A DNA stretch of 64,000 bases from Pegea sp. RAD2-039 (lineage: Eukaryota; Chordata; Thaliacea; Salpida; Salpidae): positions 558,001-622,000 of the forward strand of contig JAQGEQ010000090.1 in assembly GCA_034620365.1 (NCBI GenBank). The letters are read 5' to 3'. The first letter of the stretch is position 1. Each line of letters opens with the position of its first letter. Both the position numbers and the translations under genes were made by a program. Below are positions 50,301 to 64,000 of this stretch, one piece after another. The notes beneath the pieces are model-generated. The model saw only the letters and a program-made list of their open reading frames with translations. It was not told where the DNA came from and searched no databases.

Positions 50301-51352
50301 ACAACTTGGACAATACAAATCCATTCGGTCAGGACAATTGTAGATGCGGGGCAGAGAACTGTGTGGCCAGACTCAATCAGGACCATTCAGTGGTGGTTGA
50401 GAAGAAGAAGCCACACAAACCACGTGGTCGTAATGTGGTCCAACTACAGAAGAGTAGATCTATTAAAGTGATTGTACTCAACGAGGACCCTTTCTGTCAC
50501 AAATGTCTTCGTTTTTCTGTCCAATCTCTCATTAAATGTGCCACTTGTGTCCGAGCCTTTTGTAAGGAGTGTACTGGAACCACAAATCCAGTTGAAGGTC
50601 TTTATCTTCTTTTTTTCTTCATTTTTGTTTCACTACTTTTTCTACAGGAACATGGGAATGTCCTTCACATGTGTGTCAGTTCAAATGTCCATCACGAAAC
50701 CTACAATCATGTAACTTCTGTCCTGATGCGTACTGTTGGAATCATCGTCAATATCTAGTTCCTACTCCAACCTACAACCTCAATTGTTGCCAACAACATC
50801 CAGTTGAAACTATAGAAGATGATTTTGTAAAAAATATGACAGAACGAAATCTAGAAATCAGGAACGCTCCTACAGAAGATCAAGTGATCCTCATCATATG
50901 ATCTTCATCTTCTGATCTTAATAAATCTTCTTCTCAGATTACATCAGTTCGTTTCATGCACAAAAACGTCTTAGAGTTCACGTACTCTGACCAATCAACT
51001 AAATCAATGGAAATTCCTTCGTTCAGCGCAATGTTACGAGCAAACAAGTAAGTCTTCCTCCTAAATCAACATCCACTTACTACCTCTTTCATCAGAGATG
51101 CGGATAGAAGGGAAATAGAGTCTTTGATGTTATCATCGACCAGGAAGACCAGGTGAGAAATCATTAATCGTCCCAACTTCGTTTTTATCCATGTTTGTTT
51201 CAGGCGAAGTGAAGCTCACGCTTCTACATCAGCTAACAAGTAATTATTCGTCACGTGACATTTGTATCTTATCATAATCCACTTTTATCTGCAGTGATCT
51301 TAATGATCCTACAAGCTCATGGGAACCTTCTGATCTCAATACCGCCTCCTAA
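41330..51352 (+). CDS. NSD-type histone H3 lysine-36 methyltransferase
   Basis: Twenty-two exons spliced in phase give about 2,914 residues; small exons begin at 41330, 41436, 41568 and 41784, and one giant exon spans 42009-47742. From residue 2067 the order is NSD-like: a PHD cluster (47.7-48.77 kb, first zinc pair CDICLQ across an intron), PWWP ([16 protein letters not shown], about 2310-2375), AWS ([11 protein letters not shown]...), SET ([25 protein letters not shown]; about 2535-2660), post-SET (CRCGAENC) and a C5HCH-type PHD (FCHKC..., to about 2790). These catalytic motifs support active H3K36 methylation in chromatin. The N-terminal two-thirds is unlike known NSDs: a conserved-looking 160-480 region, a PPQEPSKQ repeat tract (about 490-785), a TSKPA tract (about 1086-1300), an all-alpha/beta-looking stretch, and a lone Cys/His motif near 1819. 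The first ATG gives an ordinary start. Vertebrate NSD1 is similar in size (about 2,700). Confidence 0.93.
43008..43896 (+). repeat. Coding repeat, [12 protein letters not shown] octads, in NSD exon 5
   Basis: About 35-40 imperfect units of 21-27 bp (core CCACCACAAGAACCATC, i.e. PPQEPS) in one frame. Changes at the seventh position (K, E, Q, G) recur in blocks, for example two adjacent [10 protein letters not shown] pairs at 43574-43650. Antisense and shifted frames stay open over the same DNA because the unit length is a multiple of three. Confidence 0.95.
44808..45450 (+). repeat. Coding repeat, TSKPA-type pentads, in NSD exon 5
   Basis: About 40 units of 15 or 18 bp (core ACCAGTAAACCAGCA) coding for TSKPA/TSKPT. 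It is a basic, Ser/Thr/Pro-rich disordered segment and fades into SEPASNSE at its end. Confidence 0.95.
48786..48958 (+). repeat. Minisatellite in the NSD intron before the PWWP exon
   Basis: About a dozen imperfect 13-15 bp units (GTGGTCCGCATTT / GTGGTCTGCATTT) lie within the 256-base intron 48769-49024. This makes it by far the longest intron in the 3' part of the gene; the others are about 45-60 bases. Confidence 0.9.
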
Positions 51353-53990
51353 TCCTCTTATTTTGATCTACAGAAATTCTTTTTTTGTATTTCAGTTTGT
51401 CATTTTTTTTTTCTGGTTGTTTTTGTTGTTGTTTTTAAAAACACATTTTCCTAAGTTAATTTTGTTTTTATTTATAAAGCCGGTTTTATGATCGCCAACC
51501 AATCGATGATGATAGTTGATAAGATCTAAGTTGGTTTTAATCACATACGGTGTGAAGTTATTTGAAAATTTGCCAATTTACGAAATTTTCGATGTAAATT
51601 TGTTCAAAAATCTTTTCGGTGATTTCCCAACAAATAATGTGTCTAATAATTTAGAAAATGATGGTTTAATGTCTAGTTTGTTTCAATTTTTCGTTTGTTG
51701 TAATGTTACATCAAATGATTAGAAGTAATGAGAGAGTTGTTCACAGTCTTTAACTCATCTTTATTTGCTTCTGAAGACTTTCTGCTTCTCAAAGAGTCTT
51801 TTTGTGAAATGAATTCGGCAAAATTTTTATTTTTGCTGTTGTTTTTTTCAACATTAATAAAACGACAAAAATTTTGAAGACTTTTTTCAAGATCTAATGA
51901 TTTGTAAGCTAAGGACCGTTCTTAGCCAGACACAGTTCCAATCAATTTGGGGCCCTTGTCAGGTGCCCTCATTAACAATATCTTCAAGAAACTCTTTTTA
52001 CAAATTTCAACCAAACTAATTAAAATTGATGAAATTAGTGAAGAACTGAAGATAGAGTCTTTAGCTTGTGATAAAACATTTAATCATGATCTTTCTGAAG
52101 TAAATAAAAATATTGAAGTTAAAAATAGTTTTTTTTTGCTGAATAAGTTGGATATTTATAAAATCAGAACCCAAAATAATTTGAATCAGAAAACTCGTCA
52201 GCATAATTTCAAAAAGTAAAAACTGCTGACAGAAGCTGGTTTATAATGCATAGGGAGTTTGCTTCGACCGAGAACGTGCTCTAATAGATGATATCAAAAA
52301 CACACTGAAATACGGACGAAATATACGATCAAGACAGTGAAATAGAATAGGCCTTTAAGGTTTCTTTCATGTAAATGTATTTACTTCAGTTGTTTGCGGA
52401 GTAGAGGGCGCTATTCGGAGCGATCCGCTGCGATATCTTCTCAGTTGCTAGTATTGATGTTAAGCGATTTCATATCGCGCTTGCAAGTATCTTTAAAATA
52501 AAGACAGAATGAATCTAATAAATATAAAAATGTTCTTGTAGAAATGGATTTGCTGTTAAAGGAAGAATAAAGCAAATTCTAGAGTTTATGATGATTATTA
52601 ATTTTGTTTTTATTAATGGCTCTAAAATGTTAAAAAATAAAGTTTTTAAAAGCTACTACAATAAACTCTAGATGAATTATTTTGATTTAAAAGTACCCCC
52701 GAATCACATCCAAAAATAAAAGTTAATTAAAGATAAGTCGAGTAATTAAAATAAAAAATTGGAAAACTTTTAATAGTAAATTTCAAGAAAGCTTTTCGTA
52801 AATTTTCCTGAAGTTTCAATTATCAAAACTTTGGGTTTCTTCAGCAAAAACTTACAGTTCTTAAAATCTGTAAAAACACTTTATTATTTAAATATTTTTT
52901 TCTTGATGATACATGTCCATCACCAAACTTGATAAACAGTGCTTTATTATCATCAATGAATTAGCCAATAATCTATCTACAGTAACTTGATGTGTATTCA
53001 ATTGAAGACCAAAATATACTCAAGGAAAAAAGAGTTTTGTGTTTTTAATCAAAGAAAGCGAACTTTGTATAATTGAAACTTTGGGCAAAGTCATTAAGAA
53101 GTAACGAAGATAAATCTTTGAAATTGTTCTATTCATATTAATTAAAAAGTTCTTAAAGTTGTTAAAGATGTTTTTATCTATCTTTAATCTTTACTTGTGT
53201 TTATTTTTTGCAAACAATTTCTCTAAGCAATATCTTTAGGATTGTTAAGTTTGCTTTACTTCTAGAATGACTAGAAGTAGCTTAAGTTAAAGATACTGAA
53301 GCAAGAGTGGAAACTTTAAAAAATGATACAAAGTTTTTGTATAAACAAAAATGGTGTAACAATAATTGAACGTGAGCATAGTTTTGTTTAAGTAATCACT
53401 ATTACAGTTCAAAGAATAGTATATTATATATTCTCCTACCAAAGTAGATATTACCTCAGGTTTATTTGTTTAATAAAAGTTAGAAACAAAGCTTTTGTTT
53501 GCATTAGTTCTATTAAAAAACATTAAAAAAACTTGAAACAAAAAAGATTGTTTGATTAGTACATAATCTTAAACGTAAGAAAAAAGTTTCAGGTTGTTTA
53601 AGTCTACTTTAAAATCGTCTATAAATAGCGCCGTTTATCTTTTTATCAGACGAGTTATATTATTAGTCACGTAAAGAGTTATTTAGGCTAGTAAAATTAT
53701 AAATTGATTAACCAACTATTACTTAATTAGATAACAGTAGTAAGTTGGTTATAAGATAGATGATGATAGTTATTATTACTTGATTGGCTAAATCTTATTA
53801 CTTTACAAAAGTTCTAAACTTTATATATTGTTTAAAAATAATCTTTCAGTCGCAAAAAGAACATTTATCTTTTATCATACTTATAAAATAAGCTAAATTA
53901 AAACTAAGTTTTATATTAAACTTTAAAATATGTAAATAAATTATTATAGATTTTAACCTTACTATTTGTAGGTTTAATTATTTTCAAATT
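51353..53990. other. NSD 3' flank and intergenic
   Basis: T-rich 3' untranslated sequence to about 51.9 kb. Two open frames (51516-51722, 51947-52219) show no motif and AT-driven composition, so I do not call them genes. It also holds dispersed repeat B copy 2 at 52240-52330 and a GC-richer patch at 52400-52490. Confidence 0.5.
52240..52345 (+). repeat. Dispersed repeat B, copy 2
   Basis: Counterpart of 20356-20460. The shared core is TTGCTTCGACCGAGAACG, then GATGATATCAAAAACACAC and CTGAAATAC. The frame CFDRERALIDDIKNTLKYG is open over about 26 codons to a stop, so the element may have been coding. Confidence 0.5.
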
Positions 53991-54285
53991 ATGGAAAATA
54001 AAGCTTCATCTTCATCAAGTTCAAATCCTACTTCTGTATCTCTTGATAATTACGATAATCTAACTTTAAGATACAAACAAGATAACCAGGTAATTTCAAG
54101 ACTAAAACACTACATCAAGTAATAGACAACTCAAACGTGTTTAATAATTTCAAATTTTACAGAAAAGGAAAACTTTTTGGTTTACTTCAAGTGTTATACT
54201 TCAAGGTTTATATTTTTATACTTTTTTTTTACTTACGGCTGGAGTTGTTTTCGTTTGCTTTTTAATGTGGCCTTATAACAGTTAG
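53991..54285 (+). CDS. Small single-pass membrane protein, 73 residues
   Basis: Two exons (53991-54089, 54163-54285) separated by a 73-base GT-AG intron. The first codes for a Ser-rich hydrophilic segment (MENKASSSSSSN...), the second for KRKTFWFTSS and then about 27 hydrophobic residues (VILQGLYFYTFFLLTAGVV and on) ending MWPYNS-stop. Positive residues before the helix suggest the N-terminus faces the cytosol. The donor-like A|GTTAGT at 54281 means further exons are possible, in which case this is only the start of a larger gene. I do not recognise a family. Support is phase, splice sites, composition and a sensible topology. Confidence 0.5.
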
Positions 54286-54682
54286 TCCTTTCAATTTGAA
54301 AGCTTTAAGTACCAAATTATTAAAGCTTCTTAGCAAAAAATTTGTTTTCTATTCTAAAATTTTATAGTTAATAAACAAACACCTAATGTGGTGTACTAAA
54401 TTGTCAAAAGGATCTTTAATATTTCTGATTAAATTTCTTATGATATTATTAAAGTTAAATTGAAGCAAACTTTATATAAAGAACATCATATCTTTTGTTT
54501 TACTTTTCTAACTTTTTCATTTTTATGTTCCGTATTTTAAACTAACAGTGTACTGTTTATAATAAACGTTTATCATTGATATTGGTTGTTTAATTATAAA
54601 TTAATTTCATAAGAAGGTAATATAAAGTTAAGATTTTTAAAAAATTAACAAATGTTAATATATATATAATTTTTATTTTTAT

Positions 54683-54795
54683 TACAATAAATGCGAAGGA
54701 GGATGCCTGAAGAGAGCACCTTCCGCTAACACACATTCTCACAAATAATATCTATTAAGTTAGAAATGCAGAAAGCAAAGAAAGGTTTTAATACA
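54683..54795 (-). mobile_element. Non-LTR retrotransposon 3' end, copy 3
   Basis: Inverted copy of the same 3' end: AATAAATGCGAAGGAGG, GCCTGAAGAGAGCACC and ACACACATTCTCAC in plus-strand order. Only the untranslated end remains, with a few substitutions (for example GCGGAAGGTGC in place of GCGAGAGGTGC on its own strand). Confidence 0.75.
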
Positions 54796-56509
54796 TTTAA
54801 AAATTTATTTTTTTGATGTCTGAAAATTCTGAAGATTTAGATATGATTTTTTGTTGATAAAATTGAAAATTTAACTTTTAAATTTATAATTTATCAATAA
54901 ATATTATGTATTTTTGTATAACAAATTTTTGTGTGTTTAGTTAGTGGTAGCTAGTACATCTTGACTGTAGCAAGTTAACTTAAGGAGTATTAAGAGCTAT
55001 ATATAAAAATGAGTTTTATTTAAAATAGGTTTACTTGTTACTAACATGTCGCAAAAGATAACAAACCTTAGCGCAAAAACTGGAGATTTCTATTAATGGA
55101 TAATTAAAATTATTTGATTAAAGGAAAATATTGAAAATGGCAACATTTCATTTTAGAATTTTTTTAAGATCAATTTCATACGTTTTTAGTTGTCGTTTGT
55201 TAGTTACTAATGATTAAACTATATGTTACAAAGTGAGTTAAATCAAAAGTTAGTTCTTACAAAGTAAATTTGTGGCTTATATATCTCAGATTTTATAGAA
55301 ATAATTATAAAATTTTCAAGATATTTTTTAGTGATGTTATCATTAAATATGATTTTATTTCGATTAATAAAAATTAAATTTCAATCCATTAAATTGACAT
55401 CACACAGAAACAATTAATTATATTTATGTATAAATCTGATAAAAGGTTATTTTAAAAATACATATTCAGTTTGATTGATTTAGATCAGATTGATTGCTCC
55501 ATCTGAGTTTGTAATTTATCCACCTCCAAAATGATCCTGATCTACTACATAACTCTCTACGAAAGATATATTTAAGAGGGTACAAAGATTAGTTTTTGTT
55601 GAGCTTCACTAATACCTATTTGATATTTTTATAAATAATTTTGTTGTTGATTGTTATTCAAGCCATCTACTGTGTGAGTTTTAAAGGTTTTAAAACTTGT
55701 TTAATTCTGATGCCTTTAGTATACATTTTTAGATAACTTCTTTAATTATTATAATTACTTTTTAGAATAATTTTTCCTACAATTTCAAGTTTATATAAAA
55801 AGACATAAAACGAACAAATAAAAACTATTTCTTTAAAGTCATATTTTTGTTACCATCTAAAAAAATTCTGTTAAGTTGTTACCTAAGAGATTTTATAAAT
55901 TGATTTTAAAAATCAGATTTCAGCAAAATGTTCAATTCAGCTAAACACTCTTAAAATAACTTTTTTAAATAAACCATTAAAAGCGTACCATCTAATATAC
56001 ACAATAACTTCTACTGACGCTGTTTGAGTAAGTTAACTATTTGATCTTTACATTTCTTTTGATTACATGCAAGTTTTTTTTCTAACAACCTATTAATAGT
56101 TAATTATTTGGTTAAGCAAACAAATTAAACCAAAAGCAGCTGTTTAAACTCCACTTTTAAAAGCTTGTACTTCTAATTACATAATTTGTTCGCTGTAATA
56201 TAATAATTCAAATTTATTTTTAAAACCAAAGTTTACTTTGAGTCACAAACCTTTGCAGAGCTTTAATAGCAAAATTATTTGTTTAGTTTCATTAATTATA
56301 ATTTCAATTGTAGCGGAAAGTTTCAATAATTTTACTTGTAAAAAAAAAATATTTTTAAATTTATTAGTTACTTAGAGTATTTTCAAAGTTGCCAATTGAT
56401 AAACTTAAGGCAGTAATTAATTACTTTATTATATTCAAACTTTATCGTTTCATTTATGCAAGATACTTTGAATAAGTTGGATTTTAAAAGAACTTTTCAT
56501 GTCAATTAT

Positions 56510-56801
56510 CAAAAGCTGTCATCAGACATTGTCATGCCAGAATCACTCGCCTTGTTCAAGCAGAAGTTGAACCGTTTTAATATTACCAAAATTGTCATTT
56601 CTAAACTATGAATTTTTATATTATTAACATTCTATATAATTATTCACTGTTATATGTTTTGAGGACTACTGAAATGCCATTTGTTACATCTTTTACTTTC
56701 AATATTTTTAACTTAATAGATGTTATTTGTGAGAATGTGTGTTAGCGAGAGGTGCTCTCTTCAGGCACCCTCCTTCACATTTATTCAAATAAATAAATAA
56801 A
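56510..56801 (+). mobile_element. Non-LTR retrotransposon, 5'-truncated, copy 4
   Basis: Frame 56516-56611 encodes LSSDIVMPESLALFKQKLN and on to a stop, aligning with copy 2 through its C-terminus. It is followed by the shared 3' end and the TAAATAAATAA tail. The truncation point is a few codons downstream of that in copy 2. Confidence 0.83.
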
Positions 56802-59800
56802 AATATTAGATAAACTGAGTTACAAGAACTTCTTACTGTTCATCAATAACAGTTTCTACTAATTTCGAATAACGCAATAATAACTTCTTAGAACATACCT
56901 GAATTTCAAATATTAATTTAATCAAATCATTTTATAGCAAATTTGTTTATATTTCTGATTTGTAATTCAATGTCAGAATTTGAAAAGGAAACTTGTATGA
57001 CGTAGTTTGACGTAGTTTGAAATCAATTGCTTGGTGTTGCAATAAAACGTCATCAATCTGGTAATTCATACTTTAAAAAATTGTTAACTTAAAATTGTGA
57101 AAACATTAGGTTAGAAAATTGCTACAAGAGTTATTCTGATTACCATATTGCTTCTACATTCATACTTATTTATCGAGAATTTATTATTATGGAGAAATGT
57201 CTTTATTTTTATTCCAAACTTTTTTAATCTTAAAAAACTAATATGAAAGTACACAAATTAAATAAATTTACTTTCAAATACGTTAATCAATTTAAAGAAC
57301 TGAATGAGTTTACTTTTATACTGTTTTCACGAAGCAACCTTTTTCTTAAAAAGCGATTTTAATTTCAGTTACATCAATTTTTCCAAATATTTGATTGAAA
57401 TTTTTTCATGTAAAGAACCAACATTTTGCAAATCAAAATAATAAATTGACCTAAATTGGTCATTTCAGAAAACTTTACTGAATTCAATTCAAGCTCAACA
57501 GAAAATAAGTTAAAAATTTGTAAATTTCTCACCTTAAAAATTAAACTATTTCCGTTTCAAGATAGATGGGTTCTTACCTTTCATATAAATAAATGTCTAA
57601 AGCACCATAATTAGTGACAAATTTGTATCTCGTCAAAATTATTGGTTAACTTATTTCTTATAAAAACAGAATTATTTGATAAGAAAAAATTTCTAAGACA
57701 TATTTCAAAATTGTTTAATAAAAACTTTATAAATTACCGAAAAATAATCAGTCTAAAATTTAACAAATAAAAGCTGAATTTTATTTAAAGAAATTTCTGC
57801 GTAATTAAATATTAAAGAAATATTCGAGAATACCAAAAAAATGCAAAATAAAGTTCAACATGAGTTTATTCAAATGTCATCTCTCTTGTTCGATTAGTTT
57901 CTGAATAAATAACTTATAATAAAACTAGGGGATATTGTAGAAGTACTTTTTGTCAATATTTACTGGTGGTACTTTTCACATAATTATTTGATGTATATTT
58001 TGTAAGAAATTTGTTTAAAATGTTAATTTTGTGTAATATTTTAACCAGTAGCATTTATTTTATTTATTGATAAGTGTTATATGAAAAACATCTTTCTACA
58101 AAATATTATCTGATTTAATACTCTTCAGTTAATTTACACTATTTAAAAAATCATTTTTCCACTAATAATAATAACTAAATGCTTCTTATAACCATTTTTT
58201 TATAGAGCTCTTTTTTTATTAACTAGTTGGTCCACTAATAAAAAGGTCAGTTATTTGAGAACAACTCTTTAATTAATATTATTTACTTTGCAAAAAACGT
58301 ATGTCTGATGTAAACCACATAATTGATATGATTTATAGAAATCAAAGTCCTGCGTGTTATCTTGTAAGTAGCTTTAAAACAATGTTTTGTTTTATTTATT
58401 ATTTCTAAACGTAAGAAATAATATCTTGAAATATCTTCTGTATCAAAACAATTAACCTTTTTTTCAGTGTCATTTAGCAAGAATTTATTCTTTAATTTAT
58501 CAAGATAACCTTTTGTTTGATAAGTATTTCAATTACTTCAGAATACGCTAAAAACTTTCTATTTATCACAAATAAACTTTGATTACAGAAAATATTTGAA
58601 ATGTTAATAATGATTTCTAGTAGCAAGATATGTTAAGCTATTTTGTATAAAAGTGGAATTTTTCACGGAAACATTGTAAAAAGCAATTTGTTTATACTTT
58701 TCTATTCAATTGATGGCTTTTCATTTAAATACAACTTCCGTTCACTTTCTGAGTTCGTGAATTTTTTAAAAACTTTCCATCAACAACCAATTTTATTGTT
58801 TATTAAACTGTTGAAAAGGATTTCGATTTAAATAATAAGAAGTTATCGATGAATAGGACTGGAAAATTTGATATTTGATGAAAAATTCCTCAATCAACAA
58901 ATTAACAATGATTTGATGTTAGCTTAAAAATAATGTTAATTTTAGTATTTAGCCGGAGGCATATTTGTAACCTTAAAAGTTTAAACGCGATTAAAACATC
59001 TGAAAGAAGATAGTAACATCATCAGCTACATCATCTGATATTTTATCAAAATTTCAAATATATTTTTCCACTTTTAATTTGAGTTTTTTTTTCGCTTCAA
59101 ATTATTTAAATAAAATTTTTGATTTTGAAATTTTTTAAAATTAATTTTTGAAGAAAAAGTTTTTTAAGATTTAAATTTCTAAATATTGATAAGATTAAAT
59201 TTGTTCCTGTTCTTAAAAGTCCTTGATGGACTATCACATGATTGAAAGAGGTTAAATGGAGCGTGGTACACTGAATGCACTGGTCTGTAGTTTACTTTTA
59301 GGTTCTGCTTCAATTGTCAGCAAGTTAGAAGAAAAAGTAACAAGTTTATGGAAAGGAACGTTTAGTTTGTAGTGAGAAGTCGATTATTTTGTGCTGCTTG
59401 AACAATTTATTTACAATTTTGTCAACTAGTAACATAAAGAACAAAATAGATGCAAAAATGAACTACAACATTTGAAAAAAAATGTGAATACAAATTAGAA
59501 AATGAATTTTAGTGAAAAAACAGTTTACTATCACATGCTGCTGGTCATTGAGAATATTGTTTAACTTTAAGATGATTTAAGAGCTATTTACTCTACTGGC
59601 AGCAAACTAGAAAAAATATGTTGCTAAAATATTTACTGAATATGAAAGATAATACCTACTAACTAATTTGAATAAAAATATTTCTGTATTTGATGATCGA
59701 AAGTATGAAAGAAAATTTAGCCACAAAAAAACAGTAATAATATAAATGAATTTGAATGTCATGTTTCACAGAATCTACTGTTTCAACAAAAAGCTGTTAG

Positions 59801-60165
59801 TATTTATAGTTTAGTGGTTAAGATACAAGCAATTTGTCATAAACAGAAAAATAGATTGTTTTTATTTAAATGGAAGTTTATGAGTTTCTAGTGATTTTGT
59901 AATTATTCTACAGATTGAAGTAGAAAGTATAAATGTGAGATTTATATTCAAAAGCATCTCAGAGTAACTGAATACATGCAAACTTACTTGTTGACAATTA
60001 TCATCTATATTTTGAAAAAAAGAAAATTTAAAGAAAATTTGAATCATCATCATCAACAGAAAATCAATGACACAAACGAACAAAGGAAGATTTGTTATAA
60101 AACTTGCAAGATTATGTGAAATTATGTGCATCAATTGAAACTCAAATCATTTTTGTATCATTTGA

Positions 60166-62841
<2,676 letters not shown>

Positions 62842-64000
62842 CTAATTATATAAAAGAATGTTATGTTTAAACATTTAATAAAAGTTATGAGAAGAATATT
62901 TTAATGATCTATATTTTAAAATTAAAATTTCTGAAATTTATTTATGTAATTTAAGGCAGTCAAAAACAATATTTATATTTTATAAAAAAGTTTATGAGCT
63001 TATTTAAAAAGTAATGTAAGAAAAGGGTATTTAGATCCTGTTATATTCTGAAAAGGTTTTTGATGAAAAAAATGTTATTCTAAGATAATGTTTTATAAAC
63101 AAGTTAGATTGAATATCTGATTAAATTAATTAAAATAAATTTTGCATAAAATTAAACCATTTTAATAATTTCACAATAATTCATAAAAATACTTTTTTAA
63201 TTCATGTTTGAAAATATCAAAAGTTATATTTAATTTAATAAAAGAATAATTATAATTGTAAAAGTTGATTTGTTAAATAATTTTAAATAAATAAATTAAT
63301 TAATGGAATTAAATTAGAAGTTAATCTATTGTAGGCTAAGCTATTAAACATACTTAAATAAGAAAATTATCTAACATAATAAACTATAAAAAATAGATAT
63401 TGTTGATATTTATAGATATTATTCTTATAAAATGCAAAAGACATTTGTTTAAATATACTCAAATTTAGGTGGAAGATAGGTTAGATGCTGCTACCGCCTA
63501 CATTTTTACAAGAATCAGTTTTTTTAGATCAAGTTGTTTTCTAAATATCTTTAGTAGCTTCAATAGTCAAGTAATTATATTTAAACTCCACTTGAATTAA
63601 ATCTAATTTAATTGATTATATAATAGAACCTTACTGCTTTCAATACTACATAAAACATATCAATTTATCAAGGTAAGCTAGATTAATTAAGTTACTCAAC
63701 TTATAAAACTCTTTTGTAATCAATAACAAGCCAAAAAAAATAGTTTTATAGAAAAACTAGGAGATGCCCTACTCTAGTAGTGAGTAGGAATGATTCTAAC
63801 TTATTAGTGGTATTTAAAGGTTTTTTAAAAGAATTAAAACTTGATGAGAGCCACTAAAGTATATATAAATTGAAAAGCAGAACTGTTTAGATTAGTTCTA
63901 AATGTAAAAATTAATGCAATTAAGACACATTAAATAATAAAATCCTATAAGCTTTGATTAAAAAGAATAAATAAATTCAAAGAATATTCAACTAAAAAAT
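62842..64000. other. First intron of the Smad gene (partial)
   Basis: AT-rich sequence upstream of the second Smad exon. No exon encoding the conserved Smad N-terminus is visible, so this is probably intron running off the window. Confidence 0.6.

Larger units (their letters stand above)
54286..60165. other. Long intergenic stretch, about 5.9 kb
   Basis: AT-rich, with retrotransposon ends at about 54683-54795 (-) and 56510-56801 (+). Open frames at 58283-58480 and 58643-58831 have no support beyond length. Confidence 0.5.

Noticed and set aside
51516..52219. Two plus-strand frames after NSD (68 and 90 residues)
   Set aside because: Low-complexity AT-driven composition, no motif, positioned in the likely 3' untranslated region.
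57000..57060. Repeated GACGTAGTTTGACGTAGTTTG
   Set aside because: Only two adjacent copies of about 11 bases; too short to interpret.
58643..58831. Frame with IFHGNIVKSN resembling a kinase catalytic loop
   Set aside because: The catalytic Asp position is Asn, there is no DFG, glycine loop or flanking exon, and the surrounding DNA is plain AT-rich.

Overview
This is a nuclear window from an animal with an AT-rich genome. The gene set is metazoan: a receptor-type Smad (Smad2/3 class), an NSD-type H3K36 methyltransferase, an LDL-receptor-like YWTD protein, RNF146 and ALG8. Most introns are spliceosomal GT-AG and many are only about 45-60 bases long, while intergenic stretches are long (up to about 6 kb) and AT-rich. 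The palindrome TGACGTCA is scattered far more often than such base composition predicts. I cannot name the species; short introns plus frequent TGACGTCA made me think of tunicates, but that is only a hint. Gene models below were spliced by hand from reading frame, splice sites and phase.

Layout. 0.1-0.8 kb: secreted PEBP-family protein (+). 1.6-10.1 kb: a large transmembrane receptor (+) with three YWTD propeller/EGF units followed by HYR, sushi-like and GCC2/GCC3-like modules, one membrane span and a basic proline-rich tail. One of its introns is a 15 x 20 bp CRE-bearing minisatellite. 11-12 kb: a miniature protein kinase (-), with a decayed copy of its last exon near 14.5 kb. 15.9-18.0 kb: SLC2/GLUT-like transporter (+). 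21.5-22.4 kb: RNF146-like RING-WWE E3 ligase (+). 25.2-27.7 and 32.0-33.2 kb: two paralogous genes of an unrecognised family with identical intron phases (+). 34.4-34.8 kb: small C2H2 zinc-finger protein (-). 35.8-36.7 kb: two direct copies of a repeat bracketing a tRNA-Pro(AGG) gene that carries a 7-nt insertion. 39.6-41.1 kb: intronless ALG8 (+). 41.3-51.4 kb: NSD-type methyltransferase of about 2,914 residues with a giant repeat-rich exon (+). 54.0-54.3 kb: a two-exon gene for a 73-residue membrane protein (+). 60.2-62.8 kb: Smad2/3 (-), whose first exon lies beyond the window.

The genes are unrelated neighbours, not an operon or pathway cluster. Four 5'-truncated non-LTR retrotransposon ends and a second two-copy dispersed repeat lie between them. 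The most notable points are the receptor's domain combination, the CRE minisatellite, the mini-kinase, the unrecognised duplicated gene pair, the tRNA-Pro insertion at the canonical tRNA intron position, and the very large repeat-bearing N-terminal part of NSD.
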